A stretch of DNA of 64,000 nt from Gammaproteobacteria bacterium. GTDB taxonomy: Bacteria; Pseudomonadota; Gammaproteobacteria; Pseudomonadales; Pseudohongiellaceae. The first letter of the stretch is position 1; each line of letters opens with the position of its first letter. The stretch covers positions 1 through 64,000 of the forward strand of contig PASF01000009.1 in assembly GCA_002711845.1 (NCBI GenBank), read 5' to 3'. Below, one piece after another: positions 34,800-43,927 of this stretch. The position numbers and the translations under genes were made by a program. The notes under the pieces were generated by a model that was not told the DNA's origin, did no database searches, and was given only the letters and a program-made list of their open reading frames with translations.

Positions 34800-36089
34800 A
34801 TGACCATTTGGCACTTGTTCTGCAACACCCGGACGCAGGTCCGGGTGTCTGTGTTTGTGCTGCTGCTGGGTGCCGCTTTGTCGGCGGCGCCCGCAACGGC
34901 CCAGGCCGCCGATACGCCTACCGACTCTCACACCGACATGCCCATAACGCTGCTGATCGGCCTCGATGGGCTGCGCTGGGACATCATTGATCGACACCCG
35001 GCACCGACCTTACGTCAGCTGGCAGAGCAGGGTGTCCGCGCACAGGGTCTGATTCCTGTGCTGCCGTCAAAAACCTTTCCCAATTTCTATGCCATTGCCA
35101 CCGGGCTGTATCCGGAGAACAACGGTGTCATGGACAACACCACCTACGCACCCGATCTGGACACCACTTTCCGCATGAGTGACCAGGATGACACGGGCTG
35201 GTTCCAGGGTGAACCCATCTGGGTGACCGCGGAACAGCAGGGCGTGCGTGCAGCAACCATGTTCTGGGTCGGCTCGGCGGCAGAGATTGCCGATACGCGG
35301 CCCAGCTACTGGCGACCGTTTGATGGCAGTGTCGCCAATGAGGCGCGCGTGCAGCAGGTATTCGACTGGCTGGACCTGCCGGCAACGCAGCGACCGGGCT
35401 TTATCAGCCTGTATTTCGAAGCCATTGATTCGGCCAGCCACGCCGCGGGGGTTGACAGCGCTGAAGAGCGACAGGCAGTGGCGGACGTGGATGCGATCAT
35501 CGCGCACCTGCTGCAGGGGTTGCAGGCGCGTGGACTGCTGGCACAGATCAACATCCTGGTGGTGGGTGATCACGGCATGACCGATCTGTCCGCTGATCGC
35601 ATCATCTACCTTGATGACTATGCCGACCTGTCGGTCGCGCACAGTCCGCAGCTTAGCGGCGAGCGGCAGGGCAACGCGGTTTTTGCGGCATTTCATGGCG
35701 ATGACGACGCCATTGATAACCTGTACCAGGCACTGGCACTGGCCCACCCCAGGATGCAGGTGTACCGAAAGGCGCAGTTCCCGGCGTGGTTTCGGCTATC
35801 ACATCAACAACGGGGACCGGATCTGGTGATTGTGCCCGATAATGGCTGGCTGCTGTCCAAGCGCGGTATCGCATTCCGTGGGCCCATGGCGTCACACGGC
35901 TTCTCACCGCAGCACCGCGATATGCATGCAGCTCTCATCGCCTACGGTCCGGCGTTTCGCCAGGGCATTACTGTCGAGCCCCTGCATGTGGTGGATATCT
36001 ACAGCATTCTTACCCGAACGTTGGGCATTGCGCCTGCCGCCAATGACGGCAGCCCGGACCGGGTTGCGCCGCTGTTCCGGTCTCAGTAA
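34800..36089 (+). CDS. Secreted alkaline-phosphatase-superfamily nucleotide pyrophosphatase/phosphodiesterase-like enzyme
   Basis: A 429-residue enzyme of the NPP (ENPP) branch. After a signal peptide (residues 1-37, ending ATAQAAD), the metal and nucleophile sites are LIGLDGLRW (Asp56) and KTFPNFY with nucleophile Thr92. The second metal site is GDHGMTD near residue 260, and SHGF near the C-terminus supplies the last His. NPP enzymes cleave phosphodiester or pyrophosphate bonds, such as nucleotides or lysophospholipids. Translation is coupled to the preceding TonB receptor, suggesting periplasmic processing of a phosphorylated compound. Confidence 0.92.
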   Translation: MTIWHLFCNTRTQVRVSVFVLLLGAALSAAPATAQAADTPTDSHTDMPITLLIGLDGLRWDIIDRHPAPTLRQLAEQGVRAQGLIPVLPSKTFPNFYAIATGLYPENNGVMDNTTYAPDLDTTFRMSDQDDTGWFQGEPIWVTAEQQGVRAATMFWVGSAAEIADTRPSYWRPFDGSVANEARVQQVFDWLDLPATQRPGFISLYFEAIDSASHAAGVDSAEERQAVADVDAIIAHLLQGLQARGLLAQINILVVGDHGMTDLSADRIIYLDDYADLSVAHSPQLSGERQGNAVFAAFHGDDDAIDNLYQALALAHPRMQVYRKAQFPAWFRLSHQQRGPDLVIVPDNGWLLSKRGIAFRGPMASHGFSPQHRDMHAALIAYGPAFRQGITVEPLHVVDIYSILTRTLGIAPAANDGSPDRVAPLFRSQ

Positions 36090-36205
36090 CCGGGTCTTGT
36101 ATTTTCACCAGGCGGCGGGCCGGACCCGCATCGTCCTTCTATGCACCCTTGTATTCGTCGCTGCAGGTTGTTACAACAACCCAGGCAGACGACAAGGAGA
36201 TGTGT

Positions 36206-36412
36206 ATGGAATCGAAAGCAGAGAAAAGACAACGTCGCCGACGTGGCAATATCAGTCTTGCGATCGGCGTAGGCCTGAGCACCGGGCTGGGCTTCGGACT
36301 GGTGATGAGTAGCTGGATCTACGGGGTTTCGGTTGCCATCATCGTTGCACTGGCGCTTTGGGCGGCAGGTGTTGGCGCCCGCAAGGAGGTAGCGCGACAG
36401 GAAAGCGATTGA
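36206..36412 (+). CDS. Small basic membrane protein
   Basis: A 68-residue protein with a very basic N-terminus (AEKRQRRRRGN) and two hydrophobic helices (about 15-35 and 38-58). AAGGAG sits six bases before ATG 36206; the in-frame ATG at 36200 is too close to it. Unknown function, possibly a regulator of a neighbouring membrane protein. Confidence 0.65.
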   Translation: MESKAEKRQRRRRGNISLAIGVGLSTGLGFGLVMSSWIYGVSVAIIVALALWAAGVGARKEVARQESD

Positions 36413-36509
36413 TGATCTGGATCATGAGCAGGCATTGCACAGTCGGGTAGACTCGGATTATTGTGTACGCCCTGCTGTTTACTGGGTATCCAACTCGGAG
36501 TGACCGATT

Positions 36510-37397
36510 ATGAAGCGACCCTTATTATTGTTATTGCTGATACTGTTCCCCGTCGCCGGCATTGCCGCGCCGCAAGGCTGGGCGCCCCTGCTGGAACCTG
36601 CCCAGTTGTCAGAGCTGCTGGCCAGGGAACCTGCCATTCGCGTTGTGCATCTGACCGGCAGCTATGAGGACGGTCATATCCCCGGGGCCGTGTCTGCGCC
36701 CTATGCACAATTCCGGGGGCCTCAGGAAAATGCCGGTCAACTGCCAGCGCTGCCCGAGCTTACTCGCATTGTTCAGAATCTGGGTATTGCGGCGGATACG
36801 CCGGTCGTCTTGGTGCATGGTGGCAGCGGTGCCGTCGACATGGGGGCCTCCACACGTGTTTACTGGACGATGAAATCGCTGGGCGTTGATACCCTGGCCA
36901 TTCTCAACGGCGGCTTTGCTGCCTGGCAGGCGGCCGCGCTGCCGGTCAGTACGGAAGCAGTGTCCGTCAGCGCCTCGGAGTTTCAGCCGGCGTGGAACGA
37001 TGCCTACCGTGTCACCACGGCGCAAATGGAAGACATTGTGGAAAGTGGTGTGGCACAGATCATTGATGCCCGCCCTGAAGCCTACTTTATCGGCGAACAG
37101 TCGTCTGCTGCGCGTGCCGGGACCCTGCCGGGTGCCTCCAACCTGAGTTTTGCCGAAATGTTTGATGGCAATCGCATGAAATCAGGCAGCGAGCTGACTG
37201 CCATGCTGGACAATGTCATGTCCGCGGACGCAGACCTGACGGTGACTTTCTGCAACACCGGTCATCTGGGCTCCATCGACTGGTTTGCGATCAGCGAGCT
37301 GGGTGGTTATGACAATACCCGGCTCTACGCCGAGAGTATTACCGAGTGGGCGATGGATCCTGACCGGCCGATGGTCAATGAGCCATCAGGCGACTGA
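36510..37397 (+). CDS. Periplasmic tandem-rhodanese sulfurtransferase
   Basis: A 295-residue protein with a signal peptide (residues 1-20, ending GIAAPQ) and two rhodanese domains (about 28-150 and 165-285). The active Cys is in the C-terminal domain, Cys248 in FCNTGHLGS. The N-terminal domain has only VHGGSGA at the equivalent loop and is inactive, the usual layout for thiosulfate/3-mercaptopyruvate sulfurtransferases. It likely handles thiosulfate or polysulfide outside the cytoplasm and may connect to the sulfide genes at the right end of the window. Confidence 0.92.
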   Translation: MKRPLLLLLLILFPVAGIAAPQGWAPLLEPAQLSELLAREPAIRVVHLTGSYEDGHIPGAVSAPYAQFRGPQENAGQLPALPELTRIVQNLGIAADTPVVLVHGGSGAVDMGASTRVYWTMKSLGVDTLAILNGGFAAWQAAALPVSTEAVSVSASEFQPAWNDAYRVTTAQMEDIVESGVAQIIDARPEAYFIGEQSSAARAGTLPGASNLSFAEMFDGNRMKSGSELTAMLDNVMSADADLTVTFCNTGHLGSIDWFAISELGGYDNTRLYAESITEWAMDPDRPMVNEPSGD

Positions 37398-37518
37398 CGA
37401 TTTGCGCCGACCCGGCAACAGGCTGAACATTGATCAGGATCATGTTGCGGGGGTGGCGGAGCAGTATCATAAAGATTGGGTAGTATCATCAAACCCCGGT
37501 AACCGGGAAGGATTTTAC

Positions 37519-38058
37519 ATGCGCTCAATCAAGAACGTTGTCTTTGCAATGGCCGCTGGTGTGGCGTTGGCGGGTTGCTCCGGCGACCCGGCAGCAAACG
37601 ACGGGCCAAACGACGGGCCAAACGACGGGCCAAACGATGGGCAGGTTCGTCTGCCAATCAGCCTGAATGAAGTCATGGTCGCGCTCGTGAATGACGCCGC
37701 CAATCCAATCTGGCGGGCTGACTGGGATGAACCTCAGAGCGATGCCGAATGGCGTGAAGTCGAACGTCAGGCTTATCAGATACAGGTTGGCGGCGCGCTG
37801 CTGAAATTTCCCGGCACCGGCCCCATGGATGATGCATGGGTCGCGGACCCGGCCTGGAATCAGTATGCGCAGCAAATGAGTGAAGCTGGCCGCCACGCAG
37901 TCAACTCTGCGCGCGCCAGGGATCAGACCCTGATTCGACGCGCCGGTGATGAGCTGGTGGCAAGTTGCGAAGCCTGTCACATGGCATTTAAACCGGATTT
38001 GCCGACCATGGATATGTTTGGTGAATTGCCGGAGCTGCCCCCCGTGTCTGTTCAGTAA
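37519..38058 (+). CDS. Cytochrome c lipoprotein with NDGP repeats
   Basis: A 179-residue lipoprotein: signal peptide with lipobox LAGC (Cys20), then an Asn-Asp-Gly-Pro repeat linker (residues about 27-41) and a domain with one heme-binding site CEACH (Cys150, Cys153, His154) near the C-terminus. Helices before the heme motif give a cytochrome c'-like impression. The linker is encoded by a 12-bp tandem repeat, so its length may vary between strains. GGAAGGA precedes the ATG. Probably an electron-transfer protein on the periplasmic face. Confidence 0.88.
   Translation: MRSIKNVVFAMAAGVALAGCSGDPAANDGPNDGPNDGPNDGQVRLPISLNEVMVALVNDAANPIWRADWDEPQSDAEWREVERQAYQIQVGGALLKFPGTGPMDDAWVADPAWNQYAQQMSEAGRHAVNSARARDQTLIRRAGDELVASCEACHMAFKPDLPTMDMFGELPELPPVSVQ
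37596..37643 (+). repeat. In-frame 12-bp tandem repeat, four copies
   Basis: Unit AAACGACGGGCC repeated four times, the last with two changes. Each unit encodes N-D-G-P in the linker of the cytochrome lipoprotein. Slipped-strand copy-number change would keep the frame. Confidence 0.9.
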
Positions 38059-38078
38059 TAGCAGGTCGGTGTTGCTAC

Positions 38079-39029
38079 ATGGATTATAAGGACTACTACA
38101 GGATTCTGGGCGTTGCAGCTGACGCCGACCTGAAGGCAATCAAGACTGCCTATCGCAAACTGGCGCGTAAATACCACCCGGATGTCAGCACCGAAAGTGA
38201 CGCAGCCGAGCGCTTCAAGGAAGTGGCGGAAGCCTATGAAGTGCTGGGTGATGACAAAAAGCGCGCTGAGTATGATGAAATTCGCAAATATGGCGGGCGG
38301 CAACAGGGCCCGGGCGCTGGTGGTTTTGGTGATGCCAGTGGCTTCGGCGGGGCGCAGGATGGCAGCTTCCACGAACAGGATTTTTCGGACTTCTTCTCGT
38401 CCATGTTTGGTCAACGCAGCCAGGGCGCTGCCGGTTTTGGTGACCCGTCCGGTTTTCGCAGCCGGGGCCGGGATATTGACGTGGAAATGCCGATTTTTCT
38501 GGAAGACACTGTGTCAGAGGAATCCAAGCAGATTAAATACAGCCTGCCGCGATATGACCGCCATGGCCAGCGTCTGGAAGACCTCAGCAAAACCCTGAAC
38601 ATCAAGATCCCCAAGGGCGTCGCCGACAGCGAGCGCATTCGCCTGAAAGGCCAGGGCGCACCGGGCGTCGGTGACGGGCCTGCCGGTGACCTGTACCTGC
38701 GGGTAAGACTGGTGCCGCACCCGCAGTTTGATGTCGAAGCCCATAACCTGCTTACCACAGTGGCGCTGGCCCCCTGGGAAGCAGCATTGGGCGCCAAGGT
38801 TACGGTGCCGACCTTACAGGGCAGAATTCAGTTGACCATACCGCCCAACAGTCAGTCCGGGCAGCGATTGCGCATCAAGGGCAGGGGCCTGCCCTTGAAG
38901 TCCGGCAACGGGGATCTGTTCGCCGTGCTAAAAGTGATGATGCCGCCCGCAGTCGACGAAGCAAGCCAAAAACTCTGGCAGCAACTGGCAGCGCAACATG
39001 CCGATTTTGACCCACGGCAACAGACCTGA
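38079..39029 (+). CDS. cbpA: CbpA-type DnaJ co-chaperone / curved-DNA-binding protein
   Basis: A 316-residue DnaJ homolog: J-domain (residues 1-70, HPD at 33-35), Gly/Phe-rich linker (about 70-125) and a DnaJ C-terminal substrate-binding region (about 130-310). It lacks the zinc-finger domain of DnaJ, as expected of CbpA. CbpA stimulates DnaK and binds curved DNA. The gene is followed 53 bases later by cbpM, its dedicated modulator, which supports the assignment. Confidence 0.95.
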   Translation: MDYKDYYRILGVAADADLKAIKTAYRKLARKYHPDVSTESDAAERFKEVAEAYEVLGDDKKRAEYDEIRKYGGRQQGPGAGGFGDASGFGGAQDGSFHEQDFSDFFSSMFGQRSQGAAGFGDPSGFRSRGRDIDVEMPIFLEDTVSEESKQIKYSLPRYDRHGQRLEDLSKTLNIKIPKGVADSERIRLKGQGAPGVGDGPAGDLYLRVRLVPHPQFDVEAHNLLTTVALAPWEAALGAKVTVPTLQGRIQLTIPPNSQSGQRLRIKGRGLPLKSGNGDLFAVLKVMMPPAVDEASQKLWQQLAAQHADFDPRQQT

Positions 39030-39082
39030 ACCACTGACTAAAATGGCCGTCAAGGACCCCCTAGTGACTGGAGCTGAATGAC

Positions 39083-39382
39083 ATGAACATTCATATCACC
39101 CTGCAGGAAGTGTGCAGCAGCACCGGACTGAGCCGGGAGGCCGTGGTGGAGATTGTTGAGCACGGCATTGTTGAACCTCAGGGCGAACAACCGGAACAAT
39201 GGTTATTCGATGATCAGTGCCTTTGCCTGGTGCAGCGCGCCCGACGCCTGCAGCGGGATCTGGAGCTTAACTGGCAGGGCATCGCGCTGGTTATTGAATT
39301 GCTGGAGCAGCGTGAGCGCCTTATGGCCGAAAACGAAGCTTTGCTGCGGCGTCTGCAGCGTTTTGACCCGCATGAGGCCTAG
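39083..39382 (+). CDS. cbpM: Chaperone modulator CbpM
   Basis: A 99-residue MerR-fold-like protein that inhibits CbpA by binding its J-domain. The N-terminal LQEVCSSTGLSREAVVEIVEHG helix-turn segment and the central DLELNWQGIALVIELLEQ motif are characteristic of CbpM. It ends convergently 18 bases from the ACR3 gene. Confidence 0.93.
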   Translation: MNIHITLQEVCSSTGLSREAVVEIVEHGIVEPQGEQPEQWLFDDQCLCLVQRARRLQRDLELNWQGIALVIELLEQRERLMAENEALLRRLQRFDPHEA

Positions 39383-39400
39383 ATCGCCATGGGTTGGCTT

Positions 39401-40459
39401 TTAGCGAGACGCCGGAAACCAATGCCGTGTTTTGTTGGCAAAAGCCACCAGCGACAACATCACCGGCACTTCCACCAGGACACCCACCACTGTCACCAGC
39501 GCAGCACCGGAATTAAGGCCAAACAGGCCAATGGCGACCGCGACTGCCAGTTCAAAGAAATTCGATGTGCCTATCAATGCGCACGGGGCAGCAACGTTGG
39601 CTGGTACTTTCCAGAGTCTGGCAGCGGCGTAAGCAATGGCAAACATGCCATAGGACTGAATCAGCAAGGGCACGGCAATCAGTGCGATCAACAAGGGTTG
39701 TTGCAGGATCACCTGTCCCTGAAAACCAAACAACAGCACAACGGTTGCCAGCAGTCCCAGCACTGACAGGGGTTTTACGCGTGCCGTGAACGCTGCTACG
39801 GCGGCGTCACCGGTTGAGGGGTCAGTTTTGCCCCGGGTTAAACGGGCGCGTGTGATGACACCGGCCAGCAAGGGGAGGACGACGTAAAGTCCAACCGATA
39901 ACAGCAATGTTGACCAGGGCACATCTATATCGGTGATGCCCAGCAACAGGGCCACCAGTGGCGCAAAGGCAAACACCATAATGACATCATTCAGCGCGAC
40001 CTGCGCCAACGTGTAATTGGGGTCGCCGCGGACCAGTTGCGCCCAGACAAAGACCATGGCGGTGCAGGGGGCTGCCCCCAGCAGGATCAGGCCAGCAATG
40101 TACTGATTGGCGTTGGCCGGGTCGATAAGGCCTACATAAAGCGTATGAAAAAACAGTACACCCAGCGCGGCCATGGTAAAGGGTTTTATCAGCCAGTTAA
40201 CGACCAGCGTGATCAGCAGCCCTTTAGGACGTTCGTGCACCCGGCGCAGGCTGGCAAAGTCGACGGCCACCATCATCGGATACACCATCAGCCAGATCAG
40301 TATGGCGACCAGAAAATTAACTGAGCCATACTCGATAGCGGCCATTGCCTGAAACAGATCGGGCAACAGTGACCCCAGTGCAATTCCGGAGGCGATGCAC
40401 AAGGCTACCCACAATGACAGGTAGCGCTCAAAAAAACTGATGCCTGGTTTCGTGTTCAT
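39401..40459 (-). CDS. ACR3-type permease (arsenite efflux family)
   Basis: A 352-residue transporter of the ACR3/BASS fold with ten helices. The conserved cysteine-containing motif [13 protein letters not shown] is present near residue 130, as is the later [17 protein letters not shown] motif. The family expels arsenite or antimonite, and the Cys is the proposed metalloid contact. No arsR, arsC or other ars gene is next to it. Instead it starts 41 bases after the stop of an ABC permease gene on the same strand, so it could be the last gene of that operon. The ribosome site is weak. Confidence 0.88.
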   Translation of the reverse strand: MNTKPGISFFERYLSLWVALCIASGIALGSLLPDLFQAMAAIEYGSVNFLVAILIWLMVYPMMVAVDFASLRRVHERPKGLLITLVVNWLIKPFTMAALGVLFFHTLYVGLIDPANANQYIAGLILLGAAPCTAMVFVWAQLVRGDPNYTLAQVALNDVIMVFAFAPLVALLLGITDIDVPWSTLLLSVGLYVVLPLLAGVITRARLTRGKTDPSTGDAAVAAFTARVKPLSVLGLLATVVLLFGFQGQVILQQPLLIALIAVPLLIQSYGMFAIAYAAARLWKVPANVAAPCALIGTSNFFELAVAVAIGLFGLNSGAALVTVVGVLVEVPVMLSLVAFANKTRHWFPASR

Positions 40460-40500
40460 AATCGCTCGCTATGCTACAACCAAAGGCAAGCGCACACAAA

Positions 40501-41754
40501 TCAGCGTGCGCTGAACACGGGAAATCCCTCCAGATTTTTGCGCTCGAATGGAACCTCTTCAAACAGCAACGGATAAAAAAAATGCCGAATCTGTGCGTGG
40601 TAGTCACGGATCCGCATCTCGTACTCAAGCGCCGATGCCATGTCAGTTTCAGCGATGTTCTGTATGGCACGCAGCACGGCTACCGGTGGTGACAGCCAGG
40701 CAACCTGTCCGGTTAACGCATCGCGTTCCCTGATGGCTTCCCGGTAAGCGCGAGACAGAGGCTCTGCGGCTTCATCGCCCATCTGCTGAAAGGCGTAATA
40801 CCACTTCCAGTGGAAGGGCTCATCGATTGGCGCCGAATGTGCCCACTCGGGATGGCTGGCGTAAAATGGCTCCATGGTGGCCGCTTTGGGCAGATCCCAG
40901 GCGCCATTGACCGTTTCCCGCTGCAGCAGACTGATCCGGGCACCATCGACCCCCGGCACGGTGCGATCAATCATGATTTTGCCTGCCAACGGCACCAGCA
41001 GGGCCAGCACCAGCCAGATGCCGGTCAGCACTGCCGCATTGACCGAGGCCGCCCAGCGTCCGAAGGCCAGCGCACAGGTCACCAGCGTCCAGAACACCAC
41101 ATTGGCCAACACAACCGCTGTCACCGACAGCAGATTGCCGGCGCCGGCACCGAACACCAGCCCCAGTAGCCAGAGTGGTAGCAGGCAGGCCAGTGCCGCG
41201 CCGGATGCCAGCACCAGCACGCGCGCCAGCCAGACCCGTCCCGGCCGCGCGGCCGTGGCGGTGAGCATGGCCACGCGGCCGGCATCGCGCTCGGCAGCAT
41301 AGACGTCGTACAACAGCACAATAATAAAGAGCGGCAGTACAAAGGCGATGACAAATGCGTAGTCGAATCGACCCGCCAGGCTCAGTTCCGGGTTGAAATT
41401 GTCAGATTCGTGTATCTGGCCCTCAAGCGCAAGTGCACGGATTCTTAACATCCAGGGTGACAGGTCGCGCTGACCGATTGCCAGGAATGCGGCCTCGGCG
41501 GGCGCATTGTAGGTCAGCGAAAAGCCGGAGTAGGCTGCGCCGCCATAGTCGGTGGCAGCATCAAAAACTTCTCCCAGCTCCACCCGCGACTGGCTCAGGG
41601 TACGTTCAAGGGTGTCGTTCTGTCGGCTGATTTCCGCCTGCCCCAGCACAATGGCGAGCAGGCACATGATCGCCAGGGCCAGGCAGGCTGCCAATGTGGT
41701 GCGATTGGCACCTACAAAACGCGCTTCACGCTGGATATTCCGAATCAGACTCAT
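40501..41754 (-). CDS. ABC transporter permease, DUF3526 family (second permease)
   Basis: A 417-residue permease of the ABC-2/DUF3526 type. One N-terminal helix (about 20-42) is followed by a periplasmic loop of about 100 residues and then a bundle of helices (from about 130 onward). A long extracytoplasmic C-terminal region follows the last central helix. Function is not established for the family; relatives accompany NosF-like ATPases. Its start overlaps the upstream permease stop by four bases (ATGA), indicating translational coupling and a heteromeric exporter with the first permease. Confidence 0.85.
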   Translation of the reverse strand: MSLIRNIQREARFVGANRTTLAACLALAIMCLLAIVLGQAEISRQNDTLERTLSQSRVELGEVFDAATDYGGAAYSGFSLTYNAPAEAAFLAIGQRDLSPWMLRIRALALEGQIHESDNFNPELSLAGRFDYAFVIAFVLPLFIIVLLYDVYAAERDAGRVAMLTATAARPGRVWLARVLVLASGAALACLLPLWLLGLVFGAGAGNLLSVTAVVLANVVFWTLVTCALAFGRWAASVNAAVLTGIWLVLALLVPLAGKIMIDRTVPGVDGARISLLQRETVNGAWDLPKAATMEPFYASHPEWAHSAPIDEPFHWKWYYAFQQMGDEAAEPLSRAYREAIRERDALTGQVAWLSPPVAVLRAIQNIAETDMASALEYEMRIRDYHAQIRHFFYPLLFEEVPFERKNLEGFPVFSAR

Positions 41755-43193
41755 GCTTCACCTGCCTTGCGTGCCACACGGCGTATCAATACCGTTGCCG
41801 CCAGCAACCATAGCGCCAACACCACGCCAAGAGGCAATGCGGCCAACAGGCGGTCGCTGGCGGGCTGCGGGGTAAAATTGAAATCCTGCAGGCGGTGCCA
41901 GAAATCACCACTGACACGGGTGCGTTGTTCAGATTCATGGTCAACGCTGCGCGCGGAATCGTCGGCAAAAAGCACTTCGTTGGCATGCACCGTATTGATC
42001 TGCTGTATCAGTTCGAAGCGCTGTGCCTCAGCGGCGTCGAGAAAGCGCTGGTGGTTGATCAGGTCAGTGCCTGCGCTGCGCATGGACAGGTTGCGCACGG
42101 CAAGGTATGGACTGGCGATCGCGAACAGATTGATGATTGTGGCCTGTCGGCGCTGGGTGGCATGCAGCTCGGCGGCATATTGATTCATGACCGCACTGCC
42201 TTCGGCCTCACCCTGGAGTGACACCAGACCCCGATAATTAACCGGTAAGTCCTCAATCCGGTCGACGCCATATTCTTCCAGAACCTGATCCTGGAATGAG
42301 CGAAAGCCGGGGTCGTTGATGTTGTGGCTGTCACCCACGACGCGCATATCGCGCTGCACGAGGATGTCCATTTCAGTCTGAGTCTGGGAGGTGACGGCAG
42401 TGGCCGCCACATCCGCAGCAATGCGCGGCATCAAAATGGTGGTTGCGGCCCACACAATGATCAGCGTGATCAGCGCAGAGCGGGCTTTACTGGCGAGTGC
42501 GGAAACCACTGTGATCAGTAGCACCCAGAAACCAAGATAGGTCGCATGGCCTGCAAATACCAACAGGGCCGGCAACGCTTCGGTGGGATGGCGAATGCTT
42601 AGCCACATAACTCCGATCAGCAAAGGCAGGCTGGCAAGCGCAGCAACACTGCCGATGGCAGCGGCTTTGCCAAGCACCAGTGCGCGGGCAGGAACACCTT
42701 GCGCGATCAGCTGCAACAGGGTGCCGCGCTCGCGCTCACGCACGACGCTGGTAAACCCCAGCAGGATCAACAGCAGCGGTGCCACCACCTGCAACGCAAA
42801 AGCAGGTGACACCACGCCCAGGCGTGTCAGCACGGAGGTTTCGCGCGCCTCGGCAAAGGCGGCGGTATTCCGCCGGTGGCCTTCCAGAAAAATGGATCGG
42901 CCGGTGAACGGATCGACACCGGGATCGATGACCGCCAATGGTGCCGGCGTGCGGAACACGTAGTGACCGTAGTGCACCATCCGGTGTGGGTGCCGGGCGG
43001 GCTGACTGCGAAACGTTGCCTCGGCCTCACGCTGATAGGCCTCGCGGGTCTGGCTTTCCGAGACCAGTTGCTGCGCCGAGCTGGCGGCGGCAACAGCGAT
43101 CAGTGCCAGCAGCATGACGATAATGGTCACCGCCAGACGTGTGCGCAGCATATGCTGCCATTCGCCACGGGCGATATGCAGGATCGCGGTCAT
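41751..43193 (-). CDS. ABC transporter permease, DUF3526 family (first permease)
   Basis: A 480-residue permease homologous in layout to the downstream one. An N-terminal helix (about 18-40) precedes a periplasmic segment, then central helices (about 165-290), a long external region (about 290-440) and a final helix (about 445-470). The RERERGTLLQLIAQG motif before a helix is the common ABC-2 coupling segment. It overlaps the ATPase gene by four bases and the second permease by four bases. It lacks any substrate clue of its own. Confidence 0.87.
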   Translation of the reverse strand: MTAILHIARGEWQHMLRTRLAVTIIVMLLALIAVAAASSAQQLVSESQTREAYQREAEATFRSQPARHPHRMVHYGHYVFRTPAPLAVIDPGVDPFTGRSIFLEGHRRNTAAFAEARETSVLTRLGVVSPAFALQVVAPLLLILLGFTSVVRERERGTLLQLIAQGVPARALVLGKAAAIGSVAALASLPLLIGVMWLSIRHPTEALPALLVFAGHATYLGFWVLLITVVSALASKARSALITLIIVWAATTILMPRIAADVAATAVTSQTQTEMDILVQRDMRVVGDSHNINDPGFRSFQDQVLEEYGVDRIEDLPVNYRGLVSLQGEAEGSAVMNQYAAELHATQRRQATIINLFAIASPYLAVRNLSMRSAGTDLINHQRFLDAAEAQRFELIQQINTVHANEVLFADDSARSVDHESEQRTRVSGDFWHRLQDFNFTPQPASDRLLAALPLGVVLALWLLAATVLIRRVARKAGEA

Positions 43194-43927
43194 GCTGCCT
43201 CCCTACCGGCGAAGCTGCGCTTCACTTCGTTGACGTCAACATGGATAAGCTTGCCGTTGACATCACGGGATGCTTCGAACTGATTGACCAGGTGGCCGTC
43301 ACGCAACAGGCCAATGCGGGAGGACACCTCGCAGGCACCAAACAGATCATGGGTCACCATCAGGATGGCGACATCGCGTTGACACAGCGTTATCAGCAGA
43401 CGGTTGAACTCTTCCACGGCAACCGGGTCCAGACCCGAGGTCGGTTCGTCCAGCAACAGCACGGGTGTCTTGCGCAGCAGCGCCAGGGCAATAGCAACTT
43501 TCTGGCGCATGCCTTTGGAAAAACCGGCGCTGCGCCGGTCGCGTGCGTCGGCTTGCAGAGAAACGGTGTCCAGCGCCTGTTCGATGGCGACCGGATCGGG
43601 TTTGGTGCCTGCCAGTTCCAGAAAGTAGCGCAGGTTCTCGCGCGCACTCAGGTGCTCATACAGGCTGGCTGTTTCTGACAGGTAAGCCAGAGAGCGGCGG
43701 ACCGCTTCGGGTTCATCCGCTGCAGAATGCCCGCAGATCGTGACACTGCCAGCGCTGGGTTTGAGCATGCCAATGCAGGTCAGCAGCGTCGTTGATTTGC
43801 CCGCGCCGTTGCCTCCCAGCAGGGCGAAGACCTCACCGGCGGCCACCTGGAAATTGAGATCGGACAAAACTTCCTGCCCCTGCCTTGTTACGTGCAGGCC
43901 TTTGACTACAATGCTCGGCGTTGTCAT
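43190..43927 (-). CDS. ABC transporter ATPase, NosF/CcmA-like
   Basis: A 245-residue ATPase with all ABC motifs: Walker A GGNGAGKST (near residue 38), a signature GFSKGMRQKVAIA (near residue 135) and Walker B LLLDEPTSGLD (near residue 155), then the His switch. The SKGM variant signature and short size fit ABC-2 export systems of the NosF/ABC-transporter-A type. Its ATG shares one base with the receptor stop (TGATG). It energises the two DUF3526 permeases encoded next. Confidence 0.93.
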   Translation of the reverse strand: MTTPSIVVKGLHVTRQGQEVLSDLNFQVAAGEVFALLGGNGAGKSTTLLTCIGMLKPSAGSVTICGHSAADEPEAVRRSLAYLSETASLYEHLSARENLRYFLELAGTKPDPVAIEQALDTVSLQADARDRRSAGFSKGMRQKVAIALALLRKTPVLLLDEPTSGLDPVAVEEFNRLLITLCQRDVAILMVTHDLFGACEVSSRIGLLRDGHLVNQFEASRDVNGKLIHVDVNEVKRSFAGREAA

